Positions 16,089 through 23,505 of a stretch of DNA of 35,437 bases are shown here, piece by piece (the first letter of the stretch is position 1; each line of letters begins with the position of its first letter). The notes under the pieces are model-generated. The model made no database searches and was not told the DNA's origin. It worked only from the letters and a program-made list of their open reading frames with translations. Source of the DNA: Methanomicrobiales archaeon (GTDB lineage Archaea > Halobacteriota > Methanomicrobia > Methanomicrobiales > Methanospirillaceae); contig JAAEES010000009.1 of assembly GCA_013415575.1 (NCBI GenBank), positions 1 through 35,437 of the forward strand, given 5' to 3'. The position numbers and the translations under genes are program-made.

Positions 16089-16117
16089 AGGATATACCCG
16101 GATACATTGGATTTCGC

Positions 16118-16131
16118 GATATATAATATAT
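16118..16131 (-). promoter_or_regulatory. TATA element for tRNA-His
   Basis: A long alternating A/T stretch (minus strand CATATATTATATAT) is centred about 36 bases before the tRNA 5' end, the spacing also seen for the tRNA-Ala(CGC) gene. Because it is nearly symmetric it could also serve infB on the other strand, whose GTG start is about 130 bases away. Confidence 0.5.
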
Positions 16132-16255
16132 GACCATCCGGATGCGCCGGACTGTGGTGCCGGTATCGCCAGCTCTTCCTCTGCCCGAGCTATCACTAGC
16201 ACCCTCCGGCACCCGATATCTCTCCGGGTTATAGTCAAAGGCAAGGTGGTTTCCA

Positions 16256-18034
16256 GTGACGCAGAAATCAGGCATCCGGACTCCGATTGTCGCCGTGCTT
16301 GGCCACGTCGATCATGGCAAGACCTCGCTTCTTGACCGGATAAGAGGTTCATCGGTGGTGAGCACCGAAGACGGAGCCATCACCCAGCATATCGGGGCGA
16401 CTATCGTTCCGATCGAAGCGATCAGGAAGATGAGCGGCACGATGGAAAAGATGCCTATCAGAGTTCCGGGACTCCTCTTCATCGACACTCCTGGTCACCA
16501 TGCATTCACCACCCTCCGTGCACGGGGAGGAGCGCTGGCGGACATGGCCATTCTGGTTGTGGACATCAACCAGGGATTCCAGCCACAGACCACCGAAGCG
16601 CTCCAGATCCTCCGCACCTACCGTACTCCCTTCGTCGTAGCGGCGACAAAAGTTGATCGCATTCATGGATGGCGCCCTTCAAAAGACGAGCCATTTCTCA
16701 CCTCATTCGCCCGCCAGAACGACCGGGTGAAGGATCTCGTGGAGACCAAGATCTACGGACTGGTGGCCAAGATCTCGGAATTCGGGTTCTCCGGGGAGCG
16801 CTTCGACAGGGTCTCCGATTTCCAGCGGAATCTGGCAATCGTGCCGGTCAGTGCCCACACCGGAGAGGGGATCGCCGAACTTCTCATGGTCATGATAGGG
16901 CTTGCCCAGCGCTACATGGAGCAGGATCTGGCATACTCAATTGATGGGCCCGGGACCGGAACGGTGCTCGAGGTCAAGGAAGAACGGGGTCTGGGAACCA
17001 CCCTTGACGTCATCCTCTATGATGGGACCCTCTCGGTGGGTGACGAGATAGCGATCGCCAGAACTGACGGGGTGGCGGTCACAAAAGTCCGGGCACTGCT
17101 GAAGCCGCGCCCCATGAAGGAAATCCTGGTTGAAGACCGGTTTGAACGGGTCAAGAAGGTAACGGCAGCTGTGGGAATCAAGGTGAGTGCCCCAAATCTC
17201 GATGGTACTATTGCCGGATCGCCGATCCAGGTGGTCTCCGGTGACCCGGAGCCGGTGAAGGAGCGGATCAGGAAAGAGATGGAGGAGATCTCGGTCAAGA
17301 TCTCTCCTGAAGGAGTAATAATAAAGGCGGATACGATAGGGGCGCTGGAAGCGCTCTGCAACGAGCTTGATGCAAAGGAAATCGGGGTCATGCGGGCCGA
17401 GGTGGGCCCGGTCAGCCGCCATGACCTCATCGAGGTGGAGACAATCAAGAACCACTATTACCGGGCCCTCCTCGCATTCAACACCGCAATCCTCCCTGAT
17501 GCGGCAGAGATGCTCAGGGATCCCGGGTATACGCAGGTGAAGGTCTTCGAAGGCCGGGTGATCTACCAGCTCGTTGATGATTATACCGCCTGGCGGGACG
17601 AGATGAAGAGGAAGGCTGAGCAGCAGCGGTTCGAGCAGATTATCATGCCGGCAAAGATCCGGATATTACCTCACTGCATTTTCCGACAGAGCAACCCCGC
17701 TGTGGTCGGTGTGCGGGTGCTCGGAGGAACACTCCGGACCGATGTCAACCTCATTCAGACCGATGGCAGGAAGGTCGGGCACCTCAAATCCATGCAGCTC
17801 AATCAGGAGAATATCCGTGAGGCGAAGGCCGGGGCTGAGGTTGCAATCTCTATCGAGGGAGCAACAGTCGGACGCCAGTTGAACGAGGGAGACGATCTCT
17901 TTGTAGAGATCCCCGAACGTCATGTCAAGGTGCTCGAACGTGAGATGCGGGCCACCCTGCCGATCAGCACTCAGGAAATTCTCGGTGAGTTTACGGTGAT
18001 GAAGCGCCAGGGCGATCCGTTCTGGGGCAAATAG
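16256..18034 (+). CDS. infB: Translation initiation factor IF-2 / aIF5B
   Basis: A 592-residue GTPase that promotes ribosomal subunit joining. G1 is GHVDHGKT (residues 16-23), G3 is DTPGH near 76-80 and G4 is the ATKVDR near 133-138; the C-terminal half holds the beta-barrel and initiator-tRNA domains. Length matches archaeal aIF5B (about 600). The start is GTG 16256, with AGGTGG six bases upstream; there is no intein. A TATA-like element directly follows its stop and belongs to rps6e. Confidence 0.95.
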   Translation: MTQKSGIRTPIVAVLGHVDHGKTSLLDRIRGSSVVSTEDGAITQHIGATIVPIEAIRKMSGTMEKMPIRVPGLLFIDTPGHHAFTTLRARGGALADMAILVVDINQGFQPQTTEALQILRTYRTPFVVAATKVDRIHGWRPSKDEPFLTSFARQNDRVKDLVETKIYGLVAKISEFGFSGERFDRVSDFQRNLAIVPVSAHTGEGIAELLMVMIGLAQRYMEQDLAYSIDGPGTGTVLEVKEERGLGTTLDVILYDGTLSVGDEIAIARTDGVAVTKVRALLKPRPMKEILVEDRFERVKKVTAAVGIKVSAPNLDGTIAGSPIQVVSGDPEPVKERIRKEMEEISVKISPEGVIIKADTIGALEALCNELDAKEIGVMRAEVGPVSRHDLIEVETIKNHYYRALLAFNTAILPDAAEMLRDPGYTQVKVFEGRVIYQLVDDYTAWRDEMKRKAEQQRFEQIIMPAKIRILPHCIFRQSNPAVVGVRVLGGTLRTDVNLIQTDGRKVGHLKSMQLNQENIREAKAGAEVAISIEGATVGRQLNEGDDLFVEIPERHVKVLEREMRATLPISTQEILGEFTVMKRQGDPFWGK

Positions 18035-18044
18035 TATTTAATAG
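18035..18044 (+). promoter_or_regulatory. TATA-like element for rps6e
   Basis: TATTTAATAG directly after the infB stop. Transcription would begin near 18065, leaving a leader of about 120 bases. This leader contains GCACC-GGTACCT-GGTGC (about 18092-18110), which can fold into a hairpin, so leader-based control of the ribosomal protein is possible. Confidence 0.4.
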
Positions 18045-18183
18045 ATCGGCCGCCCAAAATTATGGGTACTTCCCGGGGGAGAACCGCATGCAGGCACCGG
18101 TACCTGGTGCAGTCCGGTCGAGATGAGATCCGGATCGCGGCCCCCTGTCTCCGGGATACTATTGAATCAAGGAGTCGTGGCAC

Positions 18184-18588
18184 ATGGTGGAGTTCAAGGT
18201 TGTATTGTCTGACCAGAAGTCAGGTCGGGCATATAATATCAACGTGAGTGGTGGTCCGGCAGGTGCCATCATCGGGAAACGGATTGGAGACGAGTTGGAT
18301 GCAGGGCCATTCGGTCTGCCGGGGTACCGCATGAAGATCACCGGGGGATCTGACCGGAATGGGACCCCGGCCCGGAGGAACCTCCCTCTATCCGGCAGGA
18401 AGAGACTGCTGCTCTCGGGCGGTGTCGGGTTCAAACCGGTCAGGGAAGGGCAACGGCGGAGGAAATCAATCCGGGGCAACGAGATCACCGCGGATTTTGT
18501 CCAGGTCAATGCCCGGATCACCGCCTACGGCGACAAATCCCTTGAAGAATACTTTGCCAAACCCGCCCCCGAAGAACAGAAAGAATAA
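18184..18588 (+). CDS. rps6e: Small ribosomal subunit protein S6e
   Basis: A 134-residue basic protein of the S6e family; MVEFKVVLSDQKSGRAY at the start and FGLPGYRMKITGGSDRNG near 40-57 are typical. The archaeal form lacks the long eukaryotic phosphorylated tail, as here. AAGGAG stands upstream of ATG 18184. A T-rich stretch at 18590-18601 probably ends the transcript. Confidence 0.95.
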   Translation: MVEFKVVLSDQKSGRAYNINVSGGPAGAIIGKRIGDELDAGPFGLPGYRMKITGGSDRNGTPARRNLPLSGRKRLLLSGGVGFKPVREGQRRRKSIRGNEITADFVQVNARITAYGDKSLEEYFAKPAPEEQKE

Positions 18589-18592
18589 TATT

Positions 18593-19054
18593 TTATTTTT
18601 TCAGGATCGTTTCCCTCAGCGCAGGGAGCAGATCTTCAAAAGGTACGCCATAGCGCCGTGCCAGGATAACAATTGCCGCTTCCGGCCTGATCTTCCCCTC
18701 GAAATTCTTGTGGATGAGGGTGTTCATCTCGGCAGCAATGGTGGTGAGGGGGAGATTACGCTGCAGGGCAATCCGCTGCATGAGCTCCTCCTGCGGGTCC
18801 GATTTCCGGAACACCGAGGCTGATGGTTTGAATCCGAGTGGGATCTCAACCGCTCCCACATCGAAAAGCGGCCGGATCATATCGCCTTCATAAGCGATCA
18901 ATCCCTCCTCCTCTGCCCGTGAGAGGAGCATGGTGGCCTGCTCGATATTCATCCATCCCCGTTCAAACGCAAGATAATAGACGATCTCATTCTTTTTCAG
19001 GCGTTCTTTTCGCGTATGCCTGAACGGTGCGGCGATGGTGCTGGCGAGACTCAT
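18593..19054 (-). CDS. DUF2240 family protein
   Basis: A 153-residue archaeal protein matching DUF2240 in length and pattern: an N-terminal winged-helix-like part (KNEIVYYLAFERGWM, then a RAEEEGLIAYEGDMIRPLF stretch), and a C-terminal helical part. It may bind nucleic acid but has no known role. It is convergent with rps6e, only four bases apart at the stops. Confidence 0.75.
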   Translation of the reverse strand: MSLASTIAAPFRHTRKERLKKNEIVYYLAFERGWMNIEQATMLLSRAEEEGLIAYEGDMIRPLFDVGAVEIPLGFKPSASVFRKSDPQEELMQRIALQRNLPLTTIAAEMNTLIHKNFEGKIRPEAAIVILARRYGVPFEDLLPALRETILKK

Positions 19055-19198
19055 ACCTGCTCCTGGCAGTGCTTACCGGACGGGGATGTTCCCTCACTCT
19101 GCATACAGGAATAACCGTATATCACCGGTTTTTATCAAGCAATCGATCGGCAACCGTATCGAACGAGAGAACCTCCGGGCACGGTTCGCAAGACTCAT

Positions 19199-19552
19199 AT
19201 GATCGGCATGGCGATGATGGAGTATATGACGAGAACCAGGGAGCATGCAGAAGCAGCCAAGCAGCAGATCGACCAGATCGCCACCGAAATCGAGCGACTT
19301 CAGGCGAAGGCAGACCAGACCATAACTGATCTCCGTGCCGAGTACGAGCGAAGGATTAAGGATCTCTCTGCGGAATACGACAGAGAGCTCCGTAATCTTC
19401 GCCAGATGCGGTATGATACGGAAGAGCGGGTCACTATGTTGATGAATGCCAGCGGGAGTGCGGTAGAGGAGGTCCGCTCAGGGGTCGATGCGGCAATCAA
19501 CGAAATGAATGCCGCTCTTGTCCGGGCGAGGAAGCACTTCAAAGACCTCTGA
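19199..19552 (+). CDS. Coiled-coil protein of unknown function
   Basis: A 117-residue protein that is almost wholly heptad-patterned helix from about residue 12 to 110, with many Glu, Arg, Ala and Leu. No membrane helix. The start is unsure: ATGs at 19199, 19208 and 19214 are all in frame and none has a clear ribosome-binding site. It could be a structural or adaptor protein. It is transcribed away from the DUF2240 gene; a TATA-like TTTTTATC lies near 19126-19135. Confidence 0.55.
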   Translation: MIGMAMMEYMTRTREHAEAAKQQIDQIATEIERLQAKADQTITDLRAEYERRIKDLSAEYDRELRNLRQMRYDTEERVTMLMNASGSAVEEVRSGVDAAINEMNAALVRARKHFKDL

Positions 19553-19590
19553 TTCCACAGCGGACAATTCAGGGAGGAATGTCCAGGATC

Positions 19591-19602
19591 GATATAATTA
19601 TT
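19591..19602 (+). promoter_or_regulatory. TATA element before candidate RNA
   Basis: GATATAATTATT lies 25-30 bases before the expected RNA start and 40 bases past the stop of the coiled-coil gene. Confidence 0.4.
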
Positions 19603-19624
19603 ATTGATAATTCCGATAGGTATT

Positions 19625-19734
19625 TCGACAAAAGTCGTATCCTACTGTCCTCCTACACCCTTTGCTAGGGGTACGACTTTTGGCATACCAGGTATCGGGG
19701 GTACGGCCGCAGGAACGGCTGCTCTCTATTTTTT
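19625..19734 (+). ncRNA. Candidate small non-coding RNA with long hairpin
   Basis: No protein frame is convincing in 19553-19754. The plus strand has GATATAATTATT at 19591-19602, a TATA element, and about 25 bases later begins a strong hairpin: left arm CAAAAGTCGTATCCT (19629-19643), right arm GGGGTACGACTTTTG (19668-19682), 15 pairs including G-T pairs, with a 24-base loop that can form a small inner CCCT/AGGG stem. A second short stem (GCCG/CGGC near 19705-19718) and a six-T run (19729-19734) follow, as in a terminator. This is the layout of an independent RNA gene of about 110 bases. It does not match tRNA, 5S, SRP or RNase P RNA. Confidence 0.45.
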
Positions 19735-19754
19735 ACGTGCTATATAAAAAGGGA

Positions 19755-20132
19755 TTATTCGATAAGAATTGCGTTGATGACGCCATCCTGGCCGGGTCTG
19801 CTGATAATGCGCGCACGTCCTGCTTCGGTCCTGATAACCGCCCCTTTGGTGAGAAGGTTTCGTCTGACGTAGTTCGGATTTGCGCCATTCTCTTCAACAG
19901 TCTCGATAGCTGCTTTCCTTATCTCGCCATTTGCACGGTTTGCCACATTGGCGTACTGTGCACGCATCGCACGAACCTTGGGGTTCCCGCCGTACGAGCG
20001 GATAACCTTCCTGCGGTCCTCACCGATATGGGTCTCGGCCGGAGCCGAACCTATTTCGCACCTCCGCTTTCCCTGCGAGGGGCGGTATCTTCCACCGGTA
20101 GCCCTCCGGACTGATCTTCCCTGCCAGAGCAT
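19755..20132 (-). CDS. rps8e: Small ribosomal subunit protein S8e
   Basis: A 125-residue basic protein of the S8e family, of the short archaeal type; WQGRSVRRATGGRYRPSQGK at the start and RSYGGNPKVRAMRA near 62-76 are family hallmarks. GAGG lies eight bases before ATG 20132, and a TATATAA-like element near 20193-20201 stands about 65 bases upstream. A T5 run after the stop (minus strand, near 19747) can end the transcript. Confidence 0.95.
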   Translation of the reverse strand: MLWQGRSVRRATGGRYRPSQGKRRCEIGSAPAETHIGEDRRKVIRSYGGNPKVRAMRAQYANVANRANGEIRKAAIETVEENGANPNYVRRNLLTKGAVIRTEAGRARIISRPGQDGVINAILIE

Positions 20133-20214
20133 CGTATATTCCTCTCAAACCTATGTTCGCATCATCACCGCGTGAATCGAACAGAGTGCTGCATATATAA
20201 TCCCTACAACATAT

Positions 20215-20874
20215 TTAAGAACTCTGTTTGGCCAGCAGCGCGTCGATGACCGCCCCGAGTCCCTCGCCATTCTTCAGATCGGTCCGGCATATCGTCATTG
20301 ACGGATTATAACGGCGCATATCCGCCTCCATCCGGTCGAGACTAGCCCCCACCAGCGGTGCCAGGTCCACTTTATTGATGATGCCGATATCGCAGCCGCG
20401 GAACATCATCGGATGTTTGTTCACCACATCGTCACCTTCGGTTGCACTCACGATGACCACTCTCTTCTCCGCACCAAGCAGAAAATCTGTCGGACAGACC
20501 ATGTTGCCGACATTCTCGATGAAGAGGAGATCGATTTCATCGAGCGGCAGGCCCTCCGCAGCGTGCTCGACAAGGTGGGCATCAAGATGGCATTCCTTCC
20601 CCGTATTTGCATTCACCACCGGAATGCCGAGGACTCTGATCCTCTGGAAGTCATCATCCCCATAGCAGTCACCGGCGATTGCCCCTGCCCTGATTCCCCG
20701 TTCTTTCAGGACTGGCACAATCTTCTCTATGAGCGCGGTCTTCCCTGAGCCGATCGCACCGAGGAGATCAATGGCCCGTACACCATGCGCCCTGAATTGA
20801 GAAGCATTTTCCCGCGCAATACGGTTATTGACGTCGAATATATCTTTCTCGAGCCTGACGTCGATATGGTGCAT
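20215..20874 (-). CDS. hypB: Hydrogenase nickel-insertion GTPase HypB
   Basis: A 219-residue GTPase that helps deliver nickel to [NiFe] hydrogenases. The P-loop is GAIGSGKT (39-46), and C95-H96 in GKECHLDAH lie where the known metal-binding pair of archaeal HypB is. There is no N-terminal His-rich extension. I chose ATG 20874 because a TATAAA element is centred 28 bases upstream, giving a leaderless message; the longer in-frame reading to 20958 would run through that promoter. It serves the Eha hydrogenase and any other [NiFe] hydrogenase of the cell. Confidence 0.92.
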   Translation of the reverse strand: MHHIDVRLEKDIFDVNNRIARENASQFRAHGVRAIDLLGAIGSGKTALIEKIVPVLKERGIRAGAIAGDCYGDDDFQRIRVLGIPVVNANTGKECHLDAHLVEHAAEGLPLDEIDLLFIENVGNMVCPTDFLLGAEKRVVIVSATEGDDVVNKHPMMFRGCDIGIINKVDLAPLVGASLDRMEADMRRYNPSMTICRTDLKNGEGLGAVIDALLAKQSS

Positions 20875-20898
20875 GCAGTAGTGTATGATGCTGCAGTG

Positions 20899-20904
20899 TT
20901 TATA
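20899..20904. promoter_or_regulatory. Single TATA element shared by two divergent genes
   Basis: TTTATA (TATAAA on the minus strand) is centred at about 20902. HypB starts at 20874 and a plus-strand small gene starts at 20930, each 28 bases away, which is the spacing for leaderless archaeal messages in both directions. The symmetric core suits TBP binding in either direction. Confidence 0.5.
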
Positions 20905-20929
20905 GGTTCCATTCGCACACCTTAGTATA

Positions 20930-21084
20930 ATGAAGGATGAGATGAAGGGGCAGCGCATCCTCTATCCCTGCTGAGCCACCCTGCATACTGGTGGAAACAC
21001 GAAGGCCGTATCGTGGTGAGCTGGGAACAGGGGAAAGAGAAGCTTCTCGCCACAGTGGCCGCTGCACTTGAAGGAAGGCGGTGA
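20930..21084 (+). pseudogene. Small gene with apparent one-base deletion
   Basis: ATG 20930 opens a frame MKDEMKGQRILYPC that stops at 20972. The frame one base back is open through the same place and reads LLSHPAYWWKHEGRIVVSW and on to TGA 21082-21084, overlapping the ribosome-binding region of the PHP gene. One extra C in the CCC run near 20967 would join both into one protein of about 51 residues. Codon use in the second part looks coding. It may be a recent frameshift, a sequence error in a short run, or a programmed -1 shift. Family unknown. Confidence 0.4.
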
Positions 21085-21089
21085 TCGGG

Positions 21090-21740
21090 ATGTATGATTT
21101 GCATACCCATAGCACCCTGACTGACGGTGAGCTGATTCCTATCGAGCTGGTCAGGAGAATGGCTGTGCTTGGGTATACGACTGTGGCCATTACTGACCAT
21201 GCCGATCCAGCCAACCTGCACTTCGTCATTGAAGCAGTTCAGAAGGTGAAGGAAGCGGCACTTCTGTATGGCGTGAATCTGCTGTGCGGCGTCGAGCTCA
21301 CCCACCTCCCCCCGGCCATGATCGCGTCCTGTGCATGTGAGGCCAAGCAGAGTGGGGCAGATATCGTAGTGGTCCATGGTGAGACGACTGTTGAGCCGGT
21401 GGCCGAAGGGACCAATAGCGCAGCCTGCACCTGCGACGCTGTGGACATCCTCGCCCATCCCGGCCTGATCACTCTGGACGATGCCGAAGCAGCCCGGGAT
21501 CACCGGGTGGCCCTGGAGATAACCTCCCGGGGTGGCCATAACCGGACGAACGGGTATGTGGTGACGGTGGCACGGGAAGCAGGATGTCTCCTCGTCGTGA
21601 ACTCCGACGCGCACGGTCCGCAGGATCTCCTCGATGAGCGCGCGAGATTTCTGGTTGCGCGGGGTGCAGGACTTAAAAAGGACGAATGCTCCCGCGTGTT
21701 GGCTTTAAATATCGATTCACTGCTTTTACGCGGAATTTGA
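21090..21740 (+). CDS. PHP-domain phosphoesterase
   Basis: A 216-residue PHP-fold protein. Metal-binding motifs are visible: YDLHTHSTLTDGE (H5, H7, D12), ITDHAD near 36-41, CGVELTH near 71, ILAHPGL near 127-133, and NSDAHGP near 173-179. Such stand-alone PHP proteins hydrolyse small phosphate esters; the substrate is not known. I chose ATG 21090 with GGTGA five bases upstream; GTG 21081 is also in frame. It follows the broken small gene on the same message. Confidence 0.88.
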   Translation: MYDLHTHSTLTDGELIPIELVRRMAVLGYTTVAITDHADPANLHFVIEAVQKVKEAALLYGVNLLCGVELTHLPPAMIASCACEAKQSGADIVVVHGETTVEPVAEGTNSAACTCDAVDILAHPGLITLDDAEAARDHRVALEITSRGGHNRTNGYVVTVAREAGCLLVVNSDAHGPQDLLDERARFLVARGAGLKKDECSRVLALNIDSLLLRGI

Positions 21741-21763
21741 TATTTATACCTTTACAATAAGTT

Positions 21764-21776
21764 TTTATACTATAAA
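21764..21776. promoter_or_regulatory. Palindromic TATA region before gar1-tfb
   Basis: TTTATACTATAAA is a perfect 6+1+6 inverted repeat inside a 60-base AT-rich stretch (21740-21800) between the PHP gene and gar1. It contains TATA elements in both directions. Since the operon codes for TFB itself, this is a likely place for feedback on basal transcription, but that is only inferred. Confidence 0.45.
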
Positions 21777-21847
21777 TAAGAATATATATAGATTACTAAA
21801 CAGTTTCACTGCCATTTTTCCGTGGGCAGGACTGACGGGGTTTTATC

Positions 21848-22075
21848 TTGAAAGCGATTGGGAATGCGGTGCATACGGTAGGGAAGCGACTCCTTGTTCT
21901 TCGCTGCGATCCGGCCCAGCTTCCCAGGATGTATTCCGAGGTCGTTGACAGGAGAATGAAGCCCGTAGGAAAAGTGGTGGATGTGTTTGGGAACGTGGCA
22001 ACTCCGTATGCGGCCGTGCTCTGCAAGGCAGAATGCAGGGTGGCAGCAGGGGAGAAGTTGTTCATCACAAGGTAG
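21848..22075 (+). CDS. gar1: H/ACA RNP protein Gar1
   Basis: A 75-residue beta-barrel protein of H/ACA pseudouridylation complexes. The core (VDRRMKPVGKVVDVFGNVATPYAAV near 35-60) has the typical G-K-V-x-D-x-F-G pattern. The only start within the frame after a stop at 21833 is TTG 21848, with GGGG seven bases upstream. It lies nine bases before tfb; this gar1-tfb pairing is common in Euryarchaeota. Confidence 0.88.
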   Translation: MKAIGNAVHTVGKRLLVLRCDPAQLPRMYSEVVDRRMKPVGKVVDVFGNVATPYAAVLCKAECRVAAGEKLFITR

Positions 22076-22084
22076 GCGAAGAGT

Positions 22085-23095
22085 ATGCAGGAAGTAGAGA
22101 AGTTAAAGATCCTTCAGAACGAGAGAGAAGCTCTCAAACACCGTCTGAAAGAGCGGGTTAAGGAGCACGAGAAGAAAGCAGAGGATCACACCGAGACGGT
22201 CTGTCCCGAGTGCGGGAGCCGCCAGCTGGTCCATGATTATGAACGTGCAGAGCTGGTCTGCCAGAACTGCGGGCTGGTCATCGACGAGGACTTCATCGAC
22301 CGCGGGCCGGAATGGCGGGCGTTTGACCACGACCAGCGGATGAAGCGCTCCCGGGTCGGTGCTCCGATGACCTTCACCATCCATGACAAAGGGCTCTCCA
22401 CAATGATCGACTGGAGGAACCGGGACTCGTATGGGAGGGCCATCTCGAGCAAGAATCGTGCCCAGCTGTATCGCCTGCGTAAGTGGCAGCGGAGGATCAG
22501 GGTCAGCAATGCAACCGAGCGGAACCTCGCATTTGCCCTCTCCGAGCTTGACCGTATGGCCTCCGCTCTCGGCCTCCCGCGCAATGTACGGGAGACGGCT
22601 GCGGTGGTGTACCGTGATGCGGTGGACAAGAACCTGATCAGGGGAAGGAGCATTGAAGGTGTTGCTGCGGCAGCCCTCTATGCAGCATGCCGTCAGTGCA
22701 GCGTCCCCCGGACCCTTGATGAGATTGCCGAAGTATCACGGGTATCCCGCAAAGAGATCGGGAGGACCTACCGGTTCATCTCCCGTGAACTGGGACTCAA
22801 GCTTCTTCCCACATCCCCGATCGACTATGTGCCGCGGTTCTGCTCGGGCCTGAACCTGAAAGGAGAGGTCCAGAGCAGGGCGGTGGAGATCCTCCGGCAG
22901 GCCGGTGAGCGCGAGCTGACCAGCGGCCGGGGCCCGACTGGTGTTGCTGCGGCTGCGATTTATATCTCATCCATCCTTGGCGGAGAGCGGCGAACCCAGC
23001 GGGAGGTTGCCGAAGTTGCCGGGGTTACTGAAGTAACCATCCGGAACCGGTACAAGGAACTGGCAGAGAAACTGGACATCGAGATCATCCTCTGA
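22085..23095 (+). CDS. tfb: Transcription initiation factor TFB
   Basis: A 336-residue TFIIB homologue. The N-terminal zinc ribbon has C40, C43, C59 and C62; the B-finger/linker (GPEWRAFDHDQRMKRSRVGAP) follows, and two cyclin-like repeats occupy about 135-335. Residues VTEVTIRNRYKEL near the C terminus are the second-repeat helix-turn-helix that reads the BRE. Full length, cotranscribed with gar1. Confidence 0.96.
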   Translation: MQEVEKLKILQNEREALKHRLKERVKEHEKKAEDHTETVCPECGSRQLVHDYERAELVCQNCGLVIDEDFIDRGPEWRAFDHDQRMKRSRVGAPMTFTIHDKGLSTMIDWRNRDSYGRAISSKNRAQLYRLRKWQRRIRVSNATERNLAFALSELDRMASALGLPRNVRETAAVVYRDAVDKNLIRGRSIEGVAAAALYAACRQCSVPRTLDEIAEVSRVSRKEIGRTYRFISRELGLKLLPTSPIDYVPRFCSGLNLKGEVQSRAVEILRQAGERELTSGRGPTGVAAAAIYISSILGGERRTQREVAEVAGVTEVTIRNRYKELAEKLDIEIIL

Positions 23096-23200
23096 TCTCA
23101 CCGATACTTTTCTTGGCGCTCATACCGGCATATGCCGGCGAAGAGGGTGGAAGAGGAACAACTATATCCAACCGGAAGATACCTAGTACACCGCATTTCA

Positions 23201-23272
23201 GGGCTTGTAGATCAGGGGTAGATCGTTACGTTCGCAACGTAAAGGCCGCGGGTTCGAATCCCGCCAAGTCCA
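23201..23272 (+). tRNA. tRNA-Ala (anticodon CGC)
   Basis: Acceptor GGGCTTG pairs with CAAGTCC, including the G3-T70 pair that marks tRNA-Ala; discriminator A at 23272. The anticodon stem TTACG/CGTAA holds loop TTCGCAA, so the anticodon is CGC. The T arm is GCGGG-TTCGAAT-CCCGC. CCA is not encoded. ACTATATCC centred 36 bases upstream is a likely TATA box, and a T-run follows at 23278-23285. Confidence 0.95.
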
Positions 23273-23293
23273 TATTCTCTTTTTTAGGAGTAG

Positions 23294-23342
23294 GAAGAGG
23301 TGACCGGAGGTCGCCGTGGTTTCGAAAGGCGAAGCCTTCGGT
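23294..23342 (+). repeat. Hairpin module, copy 0
   Basis: GAGGTGACCGGAGGTCGCC and the following TTTCGAAAGGCGAAGCC form two adjacent inverted repeats (CGACC-GGA-GGTCG type, here with one change, and CGAA(A)GGC-GAA-GCCTTCG). The same module recurs at 23556-23604 and 23671-23719. All copies lie just downstream of tRNA-Ala 3' sequence. Confidence 0.7.
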
Positions 23343-23352
23343 CCGCAAAAGG

Positions 23353-23374
23353 AAAGGCCGCGGGTTCGAATCCC
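23353..23374 (+). repeat. Fragment of tRNA-Ala(CGC) 3' half
   Basis: Twenty-two bases are identical to 23241-23262 of the tRNA-Ala(CGC) gene (variable region and T arm), followed by a non-matching CCACTGGTGCA. No 5' half of a tRNA precedes it, so it is a tRNA remnant left by duplication or by loss of a third tRNA gene. Confidence 0.65.
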
Positions 23375-23433
23375 CCACTGGTGCAGATTCGCAATGCCTA
23401 TTACCTATCTGCTCTGAACTCTTAGGGCAGGAA

Positions 23434-23505
23434 GGGCTCGTAGATCAGGGGTAGATCGTCACGTTTGCAACGTGAAGGCCACGGGTTCAAATCCCGTCGA
23501 GTCCA
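23434..23505 (+). tRNA. tRNA-Ala (anticodon TGC)
   Basis: Very similar to the tRNA-Ala(CGC) gene. Acceptor GGGCTCG/CGAGTCC with G3-T70, discriminator A at 23505; anticodon stem TCACG/CGTGA, loop TTTGCAA, anticodon TGC; T arm ACGGG-TTCAAAT-CCCGT. CCA is not encoded. Weak TATA-like CCTATTACC about 35 bases upstream; a T7 run follows at 23510-23514. Confidence 0.95.

Noticed and set aside
18062..18247. Arg-rich small protein in the rps6e leader
   Set aside because: It runs into rps6e in another frame, has no ribosome-binding site and has biased, low-complexity composition.
20874..20958. N-terminal extension of HypB to 20958
   Set aside because: It would translate the TATA element and the divergent start; the MHHIDV start at 20874 fits family length and promoter spacing.
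20930..20974. In-frame TGA after MKDEMKGQRILYPC as a selenocysteine codon
   Set aside because: The same frame meets another TGA soon after, codon use is better in the -1 frame, and no selenocysteine hairpin was seen; a one-base shift explains the data more simply.
20922..21614. Long open frame opposite to the PHP gene
   Set aside because: It is the complement of a clear PHP-domain gene and has no family resemblance; several similar long antisense frames (for example opposite fwdA, rtcB and birA) were dismissed for the same reason.
23353..23385. Third tRNA gene after tRNA-Ala(CGC)
   Set aside because: Only the variable region and T arm are present; there is no D arm, anticodon stem or matching acceptor.
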